From NCBI RefSeq assembly GCF_030272615.1, contig NC_081405.1, forward strand, positions 21,058,047 to 21,122,046: 64,000 nucleotides of DNA. Direction: 5' to 3'. The position numbers and the translations under genes were made by a program. Numbering within the stretch: the first letter of the stretch is position 1; every line of letters begins with the position of its first letter. Positions 21,801 through 33,802 of this stretch are shown here, in pieces. This DNA comes from Cryptomeria japonica (lineage: Eukaryota > Streptophyta > Pinopsida > Cupressales > Cupressaceae). The notes below the pieces were generated by a model. That model had not been told where the DNA came from. It was given only the letters and a program-made list of their open reading frames with translations, and searched no databases.

Positions 21801-24571
21801 AGGCACATTCTCATCTGCTGGAGAATCTGTTGCCGATAAGCTTTCTTTTAGGTGTCAAAGTGACCAAGCAGCTGCTAAGAACTTGGCAAGAACATTACCA
21901 GAAAACTGTAAATCTCATCTAGCCAACACAAATTGCCTTGAGATGAAGAAGCCTTTTGATTGGCAAACTATTACTGAGGACGAAGACAGAGTTCGAGTTG
22001 CCACTGAGGTTTCTGTGTCAGCGACCTTGTTTCTGAACACACATAGTTCTTTCAGTGAAGAAGAATCTTCCTCGTTCAATTTTTTAGAGCATTCTCCTAT
22101 AGGAAGGCAGTCCTTTAGTTCAGAGAACCATTGGACTCCTGGCAACAGTATAACTGGAACTTCTGACACTTCTTCTCAAAGAGGAAGATTTGAAAGATCA
22201 TTGGCTAATTTGAGTTCGAATAAGGAGGATACTGGTAGGTTTAGAATGTGGTGTGAAGTCTTTCATAAATTTGAAGATGACGATGATAATTTGAAAAAAA
22301 GAGCGAGGGAAGCAGAGGAGCAAGCTCAGTTGCTGTCGAAGGAGATGGAATTAATGAAATCATATAGAAGTGGTCCAACCCAAAAAGGAGCTCTTAAGAA
22401 GGCAGAAGTGAATGTGGACCTGAAGCAAAAACTTAAAAACTTATGTGAGGAGAAAATGAATTTACTTCTTGAGGTTGCTTCTCAAATAAGGAGTAGGTTG
22501 TCAGATAGAGCTGCTGCAAATGAAGCTTTCAAGTTGCTAAGCGGGGAAATAAAAAGTTATGTGAAAATGGCAGAGAAAGAGAAATGTGCAGTGAAGTTGA
22601 GTTTGGAAAATGAGCTGGACAGACAGTCTAGGGAGTGGGGAGCTACACTAGAGAAAATCAAATTGAATGAAAAGAAAATGAGGGACAGACTTCGAGATCT
22701 TGCAGAGCAGAATGTTGAATTGCAGAGGGAAATTTCATATTTGAGTAACAAGGAAAGTGAATTAAAGAGTCGGTTGAGAGAATCTGAAGTACACACTGAT
22801 GACTTCAAAACAAGATTAAAGGATGCAGAAAATGAAATTTTAATGCTAAGAAAATCTTTGGAAAAGTCACACAACCAAACAAGAGAAGCAGAGGATGATC
22901 AACACTTAATCCGTAGAAGTTATGATCTGAAAGAAAAGGAAAATTATGCTTTGCAGAAATCAATTATAAGACTGCAAAGATTGTGCAAGGATCAGGAAAG
23001 AACTATAACTGGGCTATGCAAGGGGCTAAATGATGAAATTGATGATATACCACAGGAAAAGAATGATCACATCACAAAGCTACAAGATGAACTGTTAAGA
23101 GTGACTGGCGAAGAGAAGGTTCTTTGCAAGGATTTGAGGAACTGCAGATCTGAAACAGATGCTCTGGGACCCGAAAATGTGTGCATCATAGGGATACAGA
23201 AAAGCAAGGAGGAGGATAATGGATGTGATTTAATCAAGGTAGATGAAGAGCTCCGGGCTCGCCTTGATGAGCTGCAGTCACAGGCTTTATCACTACTAGA
23301 TGAAAATAGTACAATTTGTGCTAAGCTATTAGGAGTTATAAAATACAATATTTACTACAGCGGTGGGCTTGGAACTAATGAAGCAGAAGAAGCAATGGGT
23401 GTGTTGAGCATGGAACAGGAGAGAAATATTGTAGTTGAACATGAAATGAATTTGCAAAGATTGAAAAGGAAAGCCGAAACCTTGAGAAAAAGTGTTCATA
23501 TGGTAAAGGGAATTTTAAGAGAGAAAACCATTATTAGTTGCAACCATACACTTGGTCAAGACATGGACAAGTCAGATATGTTGCAGTCAGAGAATTGTTC
23601 TTCAGAGGTAACTGCAATTGTCTTCAATTCATGCATGAAAAATCAATCACTACTGACTTCCCCAAGTCTTCTTATTTATGCATTACCAGTTAGCTTCTTT
23701 CAATGCATTGTCGGTAATTTTCTGTGTCTATTTTTCATCTTTTCTTAGACACTGAGGTTCACATACAGATAAACTAGTGTGAATATTAGGCTGACCCCTG
23801 ATTTGCTGTTCTCTTGATTTACATCCATATGCAACTAACAATTAAGCGTAGACAGTGTATCTAAATTCAGTATCGTAGTAACCGTATCAATTTGCTTTTC
23901 TGTCTTACTGTAATCCGAATAGTTTTTCACTGGTATTGTAGGCCAAGGAGCATATCAATGAACTGCAACACGAACTTAAGGCTGAAACTATAATCTCTCG
24001 CATTCTACGGGAAAAAATGTGTTCAAGAGAATTTGAAGTCGAACAGCTCCAGGAAGATGTTGCAAAATTGAAAGAGAGCCGGAAGATTTTAGAGGCCGAA
24101 ATCAGCAGGCTGCAGGATCTTTTGAGTACTGCAAGACACAAGACAAGAGACTTGGAATATCAGGTTTGGTTTTTTTCTGTTCAATTTTAGTTGTCATTTA
24201 CCTTGGATTGGCAAAGGAAGGTTATCTAGTTTATGTCTCCATTAAATTGATAACATGAATGATTAAACAATGTGTTCTACAAACAGCTTGAAGTAGAGGA
24301 GGAGAGAAACAGGTTTTTAGAGGCTGGCTTCCAAAGAAATATACAAGAACAAGCAGTCCTAAGGGAGGAACTAACCAATGTTTCAAAAGAGAGGGACGCA
24401 GTGCAGCAACAAACTGAGAGGATGGGTTGGGAGGTCATGAGATTGAATGCAGAAAGAGAGGCATTTCAAAGGAAACTAGAAAAACTAGATGAGGAATTGA
24501 TGCTTAAGGATGGACAAATTTCAATCTTAAGAACAAGCCTCGATGACTGTAATTTGTCGGTTAAGTCTTGA
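18808..24571 (+). CDS. plant coiled-coil protein, 4 coding exons (DUF7653 / 'CAP-Gly domain linker'-like)
   Basis: Exons 18808-19274, 21330-23607, 23942-24163 and 24287-24571 join in frame and give about 1,083 residues. All introns are GT-AG (CTG|GTAAGT...TTTGCAG|TGG; GAG|GTAACT...TGTAG|GCC; CAG|GTTTGG...AACAG|CTT), of 2,055, 334 and 123 bp. The first ~460 residues are Ser/Lys-rich and probably disordered, starting MRRILPLKPASSNSQ. From ~470 to the end is coiled coil: heptad-rich, with RDLAEQNVELQREISYLSN, then SIIRLQRLCKDQERTITGL, then LREKMCSREFEVEQLQEDV, then LDEELMLKDGQISILRTSL near the C-terminus. These blocks match, from memory, a plant-specific family annotated as DUF7653, myosin-heavy-chain-like or CAP-Gly-linker-like (Arabidopsis At3g55060/At2g39300 group). 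No motor or enzyme domain is seen. The role is unknown; a scaffold or cytoskeleton link is only a guess. The gene looks intact, with its own C-terminus and stop. Confidence 0.82.
19275..21329 (+). other. intron 1 of host gene 1
   Basis: 2,055 bp, AT-rich, GTAAGT donor and TTTGCAG acceptor. Two weakly similar stretches (19560-19700 and 20240-20480, both with TTAATAAAATCTATTGAAG) suggest an internal duplication of about 0.8 kb spacing. No mobile element could be named. Confidence 0.65.
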
Positions 24572-26039
24572 AGGCAGATCAGGACTTCTATTCACAAGAG
24601 TTTCCACTAGACTAAAAATTATTTTTTTGGAGAGCTTCGCAAGTTTTGCATTTGCTTACAGAATTTTTTCCAGAAACTTCGAAATTCAACCATTCTATTG
24701 GTAGCCAATTTTTTGGATAATCAGATAATTCTAACCCATTATTTCTGGGTAGGTTATTAGCTCTTGCATTGTATTGTAACATTGCACTCATCAATCTGCA
24801 TTCAGAGGAGTGAATTTGCTGACATATGGTACCAGTACAAGAAAACTAAGATTCAGCTTCGAGTGGATATTGAAGATGCTGCATCTGGCATTTTTGTCAT
24901 GAAAAGGTTCATTTATTCAGTAGTTTCCTTTTATTTGATGAATTGTACCTTTGATTCTCACTAAGATTTATGTCTCTTTTTCATAATGTAGATATGGGAC
25001 AGAGAGAAGGACATGACTTATTTTTCTTGCATAGCATGCGAATACGAAATAAAAGCTGTAAGAATTTTCCCATCATAATTCCCACGCTTTAATGAAAAGA
25101 ATTTAGCCTATCCCAAACACTGGTTTGGCTCATAACTAGAGGTAGACTAGCAGCGATTCATTAAGGCAACTATGGGTTTATTCAGCAAATCTTGCATAGC
25201 TAATAACAGACTTACTCTAACGGTTGGTGGCAAAGAAAACATTCCTAATGAGCACAATTAAGATAGATGCATGTGGGTGGTTTATTCACACTTAGGAGAG
25301 CTTGGATGTTTGGGCAGCTAAACTTAAGATTGGCAAGTCCTCAAGTAAGCTTGATTATGGTTCAATGAGGTGTTTTTATTTTGGTTTGATTTGCTAGCTA
25401 ATATCGCCAAAGTTTTCTGAGTTAGGATTAAGGATGATGGTCGGGTTTGAATCATGTTTTCAATTTAAAATTTGGTTTTGATTTGGGATTAAGATTCGGT
25501 TTTATAACTGAAATTAGGTTAAAAGTTAGATTGGTTTAGGAGTTGGGCTTTGATTTGGATTTAGGGTTTAGATTTTGGACTTGGGGTTTGATTTTAGATT
25601 TGAAGTTTGCATTATGGTTTACAATTGAGAAGATGGATTTGAATTTATGGTTAAAGATTTTGGACTTAGATTCATGGATTTTAGTGTTGGGTTTCAACAT
25701 TTGCATGAAGATTTTGTAGTGTTCTATTTTAATTTTAATTTAGAATTGGGATGGATGTTGCAAATGTTTTGTATTTAAAAGGATGATTATGGGTTTCACA
25801 TAAGAAGACACACCATGCACATGGACAACCTATTTCATTCAAGTAGATGTGTACACAATAGTGAGCCCACCCTAGTGTGCCTTGTCTACACATGAAATGT
25901 AGAGCCCACGAAGAGACACTAACCACTTTTGATAACTCAATATCACTCAAAAGCATAAGATGAGAGCATGCATATCCTACAAACTTGTTTCTAGGGGCAC
26001 AAGATGAGTAACTTCCTCGAGCTGATTATCTACATGTAG
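24572..26039. other. 3' flank of host gene 1 and intergenic DNA
   Basis: The 3' UTR should start at 24572; no single polyadenylation site can be fixed. 25430-25720 is a strand-biased G/T-rich stretch of degenerate GATTTxGGTTT words. 25780-26039 holds nothing recognisable. Confidence 0.5.
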
Positions 26040-27360
26040 TGTTGTAAATTGTAACCCCTTACAATTTTATACTCCTTTTTGTGCCCTTGCCTTAATGTGT
26101 CTCCTCCTAGCTCTTTTCCAAGCATATTTATGGCTTTTTCACTGCAAAATTGATGTCATATGATCATATGGTGATTTGGGTCTTTGTCCTAAGCTCGAGT
26201 AAGCCTTTGCCACCTTTGCCACCTTTGATTCACCTCTTTATGGGTGGACTAAGGCATTAGGCATCCTTGTCCTAGTGGACTAGGATGCTAGGCACCATAG
26301 TCCCTCAAGTTTGGGCCCATTTTTAAATATTTTGGTGTACCAGTTCTCGCTAGCTAATTCTTGATCCAAATATTTTAATATGATCATTGGAGGTTGGCCT
26401 AATTTATGAAACACCTTGGGAAATTTATATAAGAGCATATTTCCTAATTCATTTTCATCCTAAGCATCACATAAGCATTCAAGTATATTCCAAAGCAAGT
26501 ATTATGTGTGAATTTCTTCAGGTCTAAGTATTATGACACAATAAGTTGCAACAATCTTCATGCAAGTGTGTTTTCATGATTGATTCTTTAAGCCTTGCCA
26601 TATCATGTCATTACATCAACATTTGTGGGTCTTATTCAAAGAGCATTGCATCATCATCATTATCAACAACATCAAGCTTGAGGTATAATATTGTGGATCC
26701 AACATTTTACTTTAGAGCTTTCCTTTCATTTATTTTTTTAAGGGTTAATTTCAAACCTAGAGTTTGACTAAGGCAAACCCCTATCAACCCAACACCATTT
26801 TTTCTCTCTTGTTTGCAAGTTTTAGATTCAAAAGATGAGGAATACAGATCCATAAAATACAAACTAAGATGAATTAAACCTAATTTTAAAGAAGTAGAAA
26901 ACTTTGGACAATATGGCTTAGCCACATAGTTAGACACTTTTTTGATGAAATTTCAAGTAGATACTCAAAGTGTCATCCTAATTCTGAAATTGTTTATGAT
27001 AAATGCATTTGGCACCTGTAGGACTAAGGTTCCTAGCCACATTGTCCAACATTTTCAAGCTTAGATTGCAAACATAGTTTCTTCTTTATTTTCTATTTTT
27101 AGATATGTACTCAAAGTCTACATATCTATTTTGAAATTGTTTGTTTATGTTGATTACTCTTAATTTTTCATCATTAGCCCTAGTTCTTATCATTTCAAGT
27201 ATCAAACTCAAAGTCAACTTTAAACGAGGAGGAAAAATCAATAGGGCCCTATCAGCTCTACTGGATCTTCTTAATGTAATTAAAATGGTTCAATGAGTTG
27301 GTACCTAGTTTACATAATTAGATTTGTGAACCTTGTTCCACACATATTACATTTTGGTGA
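26040..27360 (+). repeat. LTR-element repeat, copy A (pairs with 40329-41650)
   Basis: It aligns by eye along almost its full length with 40329-41650, in direct orientation. Shared anchors are ACTCCTTTTTGTGCCCTT, ATGATCATATGGTGATxTGG, a TATATAAGAGCATATTTCCT box (26427), GAGGTATAATATTGTGGATC and CTATCAACCCAACACCATTT. The TATA box about 390 bp from the left edge suggests an LTR followed by leader and the start of gag. Exact LTR ends could not be fixed. Identity is roughly 80%, so both are old. Confidence 0.6.
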
Positions 27361-27688
27361 ACCTAATGCTTCTAATATTTTGCGTAATTCTAATTGTGTG
27401 TTTTCAGATTTGTTTTTTCACAGTGGAATTTAAAAAATCTTATTGCTTTTCTATTTTACATGTGATTATATTGTTTATTAGCTATATTTACTAATATCAT
27501 ATGTTGGATAATGGCTTCTTTCACTTCATGTTGCTTGCATTCATTCATAACACTTTAATGCATTACATAAGGGTTTCAAAAATGTTTCCTACATTCACTT
27601 CATTTCTTACAGCTTTCATACATGTTTCATGTTGTTATATGATATTTTTAAATAAGTTCATGGAAAGTTTTGATTTTATTAAACTTTA

Positions 27689-28690
27689 GTGGATGTTTCA
27701 AGTGATACAATTGATAATCCTCTTAAGGATGATTTTGAGATGAATCATATTTGTGCCTCTCCTAGAGTATTTTTTATTTGTGAGGAAATAATTAATACTT
27801 TTATTAGTGATCTCTCCAATAGAGATGTAGCATTGAAGAGTAATGATGAATCCTCTGAACTCACAAAGGTACTTTGGTGCAAAAGGGACAAGCTAATAAT
27901 CAACTTCCTAATACATCTATCACTTTAGATCCTCCTCATTCTCCAAGAAATTATCTAAGCCATCAACATGTTTTAAGACAAGATGATGTTATGCATTTCC
28001 TTCATGATATATCACCAAACATAACATTGAACTTAGAGAGGAATATTTAGATGATGAGAACACTTCTTCCTAATCTCACAAAGAGGGCATGAATAATGAT
28101 GATAGGAATAAGAATCTCCCTACAAGGATCCATCCCCCTTCATGTATTCATCCCTTTGGTCCTTCAAAGTACACTTACACAACAAACTTCAATGAAGTCT
28201 ATATTGAAAGTCCTTTCCCTTTACAATTGCAAACACATTATGAGGTTGGTTGTGATGTGATTTCTAAACAAGGATATAGAGGACAAGGTCTTGGAAAGAT
28301 AGAACAAGGAATCAAAGTCCCTATAAAACCTCCTTCACAATGCACTAGAGAAGTCATAATATTTCCTCCCCCTTTCTTACCTATTTTGTTGCCAAATCTT
28401 ATCCTCCTACCCAACAAGACACAAGGCCTAATCGTATGAATCTAGCAAAAATAATATTTTGGAGACTTAAGCATGACAAAAATGTTACTTTTCCTTACAT
28501 AAGATATATGAACAACTCCAAGCATGGAAATAAGGACACATTTTGTCACTTTAACCGAAGTCACTCTCACTCTCATGCTGATTGCATTCCCTTTAAACAA
28601 TTTATTCAAGATTTATATTATAGAGATCGTATTGATATCACACATGATCTCATTCTTTTTCCAAATTTGGATGCTAAAGTAGAGCCTTAG
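27689..28690 (+). pseudogene. gypsy-like gag fragment with G-patch-like and zinc-like boxes (fossil)
   Basis: Around 28250-28330 the translation reads SKQGYRGQGLGKIEQGIKVP, a G-patch-like motif. Around 28530-28620 it reads FCHFNRSHSHSHADCIPFKQ then FIQDLYYRDRIDI, matching the zinc-knuckle-like box plus helix of the left-edge gypsy element (CDFHQNKGHQTDACQLLKHI). The order (G-patch before zinc box) is the reverse of that element. The fragment is broken and is cut at its right end by the DNA transposon at 28728. Confidence 0.55.
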
Positions 28691-28727
28691 CGCTCCTTGG
28701 CCCTATTATGTTTCTCCTCACTATGTG

Positions 28728-28753
28728 GGGCATGTGCACAAAGATGGTGGTCA
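28728..28753 (+). repeat. left terminal inverted repeat of the DNA transposon
   Basis: GGGCAT followed by GTGCACAAAGATGGTGGTCA. It matches the reverse complement of 38819-38844 except at positions 4 and 6. It is preceded by TGTG. Confidence 0.88.
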
Positions 28754-28794
28754 GAAAAGTGGACACCACCCAAAAAAAATTGGAAAAACAGGCA

Positions 28795-29104
28795 GCGCGT
28801 ACACAGTTTTAAAATTTCAAATTCCCACGTACGCGCTTAGGTTTGTTCTTCCCGAGCCTAGAAAAGGTAGCGCGTACGCGCTAAGCTTAGGAAACTGAGC
28901 GCGTATGCGCTACACCTAGGAAAATTAGCGCGTACACGCTGCTTATAGGAAAATGAGCGCATACATGCTAATAATCCTAGTAAAACCGTGTACGCGGTGC
29001 CTAATGAAAAAAGTTTTTAAAAAAAACTGGGTCCTCATTTACCCAAAAAGCGCGTTTTTTACTTTCTTTTTTTCCCATTTTTTAAGCTAAACCGCGAACG
29101 GGGT
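28795..29104. repeat. left subterminal array of GCGCGTACGCGC palindromes, 29-bp period
   Basis: The best unit, TAGCGCGTACGCGCTA (28868-28883), is a perfect 16-bp palindrome. The central TA of successive units falls at 28875, 28904, 28933, 28962 and 28991, exactly 29 bp apart. Outliers are at 28800 and 28830, and a degenerate one at 29091-29104. Subterminal repeats of this sort are usually transposase-binding sites; that role is inferred. Confidence 0.82.
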
Positions 29105-29124
29105 GCAAAATTTGTCCTCAGGCT

Positions 29125-31702
29125 ATGGATCAAGGTTAGTTTTTTTTTTTTTTGTCTTTCTTTCTGGTTTATGCAATTTGTTTTACATTTTGAATTTAAT
29201 TTCATTAATTTTGATTAGGTTTTTTCATTTTTTGTTTCAAAAACTAGATTCTTCTAATCCAGAACAAGAACAACCAAATGCACCTCCTGAAAACACACAA
29301 GAACAACCCCCAATTCCTCCTTTTGACCGCACAGCCGAAACACAGGAAGAATTAATTAATCAATTAGGGCAAAATACATCCAAAATCAATAGACTGATTG
29401 TAAAATTGAAAACTTTTGAACTTGACCATCACCAATCCCTCGCCACTAGCCTAGAAACATTAGCTAGTGGTGCCATAGTTGTTTCCACTGAAATTACCAA
29501 ATGGGGAAGCTTTAGGGATAGGTATCGTCATTTCTATGCCAATGGGCTATCATACGATGGAGTTAAAAACAAAAATATTTCTAAACAACAAATATGTGCC
29601 CTTTTTGTTGACCCCAAAACTGGTCAGTCATTACCTCCTAATGCAAAGAGGTTTCCCATACATTGGTGTACCAATGTGCAGATGAAGAATCTTTTTTGGC
29701 AAAGGTGGTGGATGGTCTTTGACGATCCACCTTGTAATAATTATGAGGTGCCATTATATTTTTTGAGAAAAATATATTGTGAGTTTGTGCTCAATGTGCG
29801 CCCAAATTATTTTGACATGAGAGAGTTTCATGGTAGAGGTGGTGGCTCTTCCCAAGATAGACCTGAAGCCCGTAGGCGATTAGCTGTAGAGAGTCGCCGC
29901 CCCCTAGCACCCAAACCCAAGGTGCATCAAGTTGTCCCATTAGAGCTGAAAGAGTCGATGGAGCTATAGACTCTTCAGGCAGCCACAACATTGACTGGTG
30001 CCATCATCCAGCATGGGACATCATTAGCACACCCTATTGTATTGGATGATGAGCCGTTAGAGGGCGACAGAGAGCCCATCGAGCATATGTGTGTCAGTTG
30101 CTCAGGGATATGCTCAAGGATAGATGATGCAGCCAGTGCAGATGGATACTCATATCATCTATGCATGATTTGTAGTTGTAGATGTTAGGCTCACATGGTT
30201 GAGGATGTCGCGTTGATAGATGAGTTGATGGACATGGTGCTTGCCCATGAGCCACAGACACAGGTGTGTTGATTTGAATTCATAACATTTTATTTATCAG
30301 TCACTTTAATTGTGTAATTACATAAATGAATTTTTATTTATACATCGATTTAAATTGAGACAAATAATATGCATTTCAGGATGCAGCAGCGGTATCCCAT
30401 ACACCTCCCCCAGTTACCACAGCTGCAACTTTGACGCCTGAGGTATAAATTTTGTAACATGTTAAAATAGAATAGTACACTTTGAATTCAAAAAAATACA
30501 AGATATACTATCTTTAATGCTTGGTCCAATTTCTGGTTTGTAGGTGTTGACAAGGGACGAAATGTCCCAGATTGATGACATCACGCTGTCGGCGATCGAT
30601 TTTGGCCTACAAGGTTATACAGTATCATATTTTGTACAACTCTTTTTATCTATTGTTTTGATGGAATATGCAAGTCATTTCATTTTAGATTTGTAAAATT
30701 ATGTTTAATTTATTATTTGTACTAATATCTCATGTTAATTTTCTGTTTTTAGGGCACCCCCTCCATGTCGAGGGTTCGTCCGAAGAAAAAGAATATCTCG
30801 AAGACGCCAAAATGTGTGAAGAAGGTAATTGAACACATTTTTAGTTGTACAATTGTTTGAAAATGTTGAAATCAAGTATTAGTTGGGGTTTGTAGATTGA
30901 TTAGTGTTTTTTGTCTATTTTACATGTACAACAACCATTGAGCTTTGTGGATATGTTGAATGCATCTGATTTGCCCATGAATCAAGAGAGGGCAGAGGTA
31001 TGTATCTCTACTCTATTTTCTTGATTTCATGATTATATGCACACGTACATGTGAACTTGTGATATATTATAATCTTATATTTTTTTCATACAGCAAATAT
31101 CCATACCTATTTTGTCAATAGCGAACCCTCCTCCTTGCACTGGAGAAGCATATTAGGATCCAGTACACTTTTGTTTGATATGTAAAATTAATTGTTTTCA
31201 ACCTTCAATACTTATCATTATATTAATTGTATTTAATCTTTGTACATTTTTTGTATAGGTAATAGCGACCGTTTCTACATCGATGGTGAGCCATCCTCAG
31301 TCCATTGGAGAAGCATCTGAGGCACAGGTACGCCATTGTTCTCTATATTATAGCTTTTAAGTGTTTTTGATATATTTATGTTAGTATATTGTACATTTAA
31401 TCTGCAATAGACTTGTTCGCGGTACGGCCATAACGCGGATCCATTTAAGTATGTCTTCAAGAAAACTCCTAAGAGTGACAAGGAGAGGAGAGCGAAGACA
31501 TTAGCTCCAGGATCAACCGATGAGGTAATCTACATTTCAATTGCAAAGGAATTAAAGTTAAATGCATAGTTATGATGTCAATTGTGAACTATTTTCTACA
31601 AAAGAATTCTAACTTGGCTTTTGAATTGTGGTTTTGCAGCCATCTACAAAGCCGCATACTGTGTCGAAGAGGCTTGATTTTGATGATCTACCAGAAGTTT
31701 AG
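29125..31702 (+). pseudogene. intron-rich companion gene of the DNA transposon, unknown function
   Basis: About ten exons are supported by GT-AG borders: 29125-29134, 29248-30263, 30380-30442, 30544-30621, 30753-about 30823, about 30930-30998, a weak one near 31095, about 31259-31328, about 31410-31524 and about 31640-31702, ending ...LDFDDLPEV-stop. Exon 1 (MDQ) joins exon 2 in phase. Exon 2 encodes a helical, Trp-rich core (ITKWGSFRDRYRHFYANGLS, then WCTNVQMKNLFWQRWWMVFD). Later exons are short and Lys/Ser/Pro-rich, with a possible nuclear signal RVRPKKKN. Two in-frame TAG codons (29967, 30186) interrupt exon 2; both are one C-to-T change from CAG. The acceptor of the ~30930 exon also looks lost. 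I do not recognise the family. It may be a second mobility factor. Confidence 0.62.
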
Positions 31703-32272
31703 GATCATATAGTGTTAGTTTTGGTCATAGAATGACCAATACATGTAGATATATTCTACATTTTTATTGTATATCGATTTGGACATGGCATATGCCACAT
31801 TTTTGTAATACTTGTATTGACTTGGCAGACATGCCTTTTTCATATATATAAATATCGATATTCGATCCAATAAATGTGTAATGAGTTCATTATTTTGTAT
31901 TCGTTGTATTTTGTGGTTGTCCTTTTATAAATTTAAATGAATATTTGTATATGTAATCAACAATATGAATATAAACAACAAAAATATATGATATAAAGCA
32001 TTGCAATCGTGGAATATGATTTGATAAAATTTCTAAAATGTTGAATTAACCATACAAAACTCCTTGTATTCAGTTCATTATTGTGTATTCATTGTATTTG
32101 GTGGCTGCCCTTTTATAAATTTAAATGAATATTTGCATATGTAATTAACAATATGAATATAAACAACAAAAATCGACAATATGAATTTAAACAACAAAAA
32201 TCGACAATATGAATTTAAACAACAATGTGTTTAGTGCGAGAGCACCCTCACACTCGCAATGGTCAAATTTTA

Positions 32273-33115
32273 TTCCTCGTGTGCACAAACCGACGTTGTG
32301 AGCGCGTCCAGGTGGGCATGTTTATGCTAGCCATGCCCCTGTTGTGCATCCCAAAGCACCAGAACGTCGAGAGTCATACCCTACCGATGAGATCTCTCAA
32401 GTGCCCTAAGTCCAAAAAATTGTCAAAATTTGATGGACTGTTTCTTCCAATCCATGACACATACGATTGATTTGTTTGATCTCGTGGGGTCGCGTGAGGC
32501 TCCTCTACAACGGCCTATCTCGGTTTTCGACGACTCGAAGCCATTTTCAATTAGTAGCATTTTTTCGCCTGCTCAAAAAACCGTCAGTTGCTTGCAAGGA
32601 AAAGTTGCAAGATTGGCTAGAATTGATTTTGTTCCTCGTGTGCACAAACTGACGTCGTGAGCGCGTCTGGGTGGGAATGTTTACGCTAGGCATGCCCCTG
32701 TTGTGCATCCCAAAGCACTAGAACGTCGAGAGTCATACCCTACTGGTGAGATCTCTCAAGTGCCTTGAGTCCAAAAAATTGTCAAAATTTGACGGACTGT
32801 TTCTTCCAATCCATGACACATACGGCCGATCTGTTTGATCCCGTGGGGTTGCGTGAGGCTCCTCTACAATGGCCTATCTCGGTTTTTGACGACTTGAAAC
32901 CATTTTCAATTAGTAGCATTTTTTCGCCTGCTCAAAAAACCGTCAGTTGCTTGCAAGGAAAAGTTGCAAGATTGGCTAGAATTGATTCTGTTCCTCGTGT
33001 GCACAAACCAACATCGCGGGCGCGTCCAGGTGGGCATGTTTACGCTAGGCATGCCCCTGTCGTGCATCCTAAAGCACCAGAACATCGAGAGTCATACCCA
33101 ACCGACGCAATGTAG
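32273..33115 (+). repeat. 359-bp tandem repeat, about 2.3 units, coding-like
   Basis: The phrase TTCCTCGTGTGCACAAAC starts at 32273, 32632 and 32991, exactly 359 bp apart. Units are roughly 93-95% alike. 359 is not a multiple of 3, so the same peptide (AQKTVSCLQGKVARLARID, then VYARHAPVVHPKAP) shifts frame between units. The repeat is GC-richer than its surroundings. It lies between the companion gene and the transposase. Confidence 0.85.
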
Positions 33116-33183
33116 AAGTTGCTTGACAACTTTTTTGACAATTTTTTTGACAACAATGACAATTTTTGCTCGAATTGTATCTA
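32765..33183 (+). pseudogene. small ORF from the last 359-bp unit, unknown product
   Basis: 116 codons (32765-33115) read SPKNCQNLTDCFFQSMTHTA ... GGHVYARHAPVVHPKAPEHR and stop at TAG 33113-33115. The frame continues after the stop as KLLDNFFDNFFDNNDNFCSN and ends at 33183. That TAG would again be CAG before one C-to-T change. The start is unclear because the frame enters from a neighbouring unit. No family is recognised; it may be a decayed third gene of the transposon. Confidence 0.4.
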
Positions 33184-33802
33184 GTCTCAATCTATCACCC
33201 CTATGACCCGATAATGACTCAAATAATTATCCATGATTATACAAGAATCAAGAATGCTCATGATTGACCAGGGACACATCACATATACTCAAAACATAGT
33301 CACAAAACATTGACACACAAAATAGTCACAAAACATTGTCACATATTATTCAAATCAGCTCTTGGCTATTTGATTATACAAAAAATTGTCTTACAAATAA
33401 TCTCATGGGATTTTATACAAAATTTGGCATTACAATATATGCGATTTAGCTCATCGCCATTTTAATATACAAATCATCTCATGGGCTTTTATACAAAATT
33501 TGGCATTACAATATGTGCGATCCAGCTCATCGCCATTTTAATATACAAAATTTGGCATGTACATATGTACAAATCAGCTCATTGCCACTTAAATATACAA
33601 AATTATGCCCCTAAACATGTAAAAATCAGCTCATGGGCATTTATATATACAAAAAATGAATATAGAACAATTCGTCGATGATTTATATAAAATTCTCAAA
33701 ATCATTCTACTCTGAACCGTAGAATCAATCAAGTGAGCCTTCAGGATCGGCTCTAACCCATATTGTGTCAAGTATTGCCTTGTGGTCAGATTCACGAACT
33801 TT

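Noticed and set aside
25430-25720. Interstitial telomere repeat (TTTAGGG)n
   Set aside because: Only isolated GGGTTTAGAT-type words in a G/T-rich stretch; no tandem TTTAGGG.
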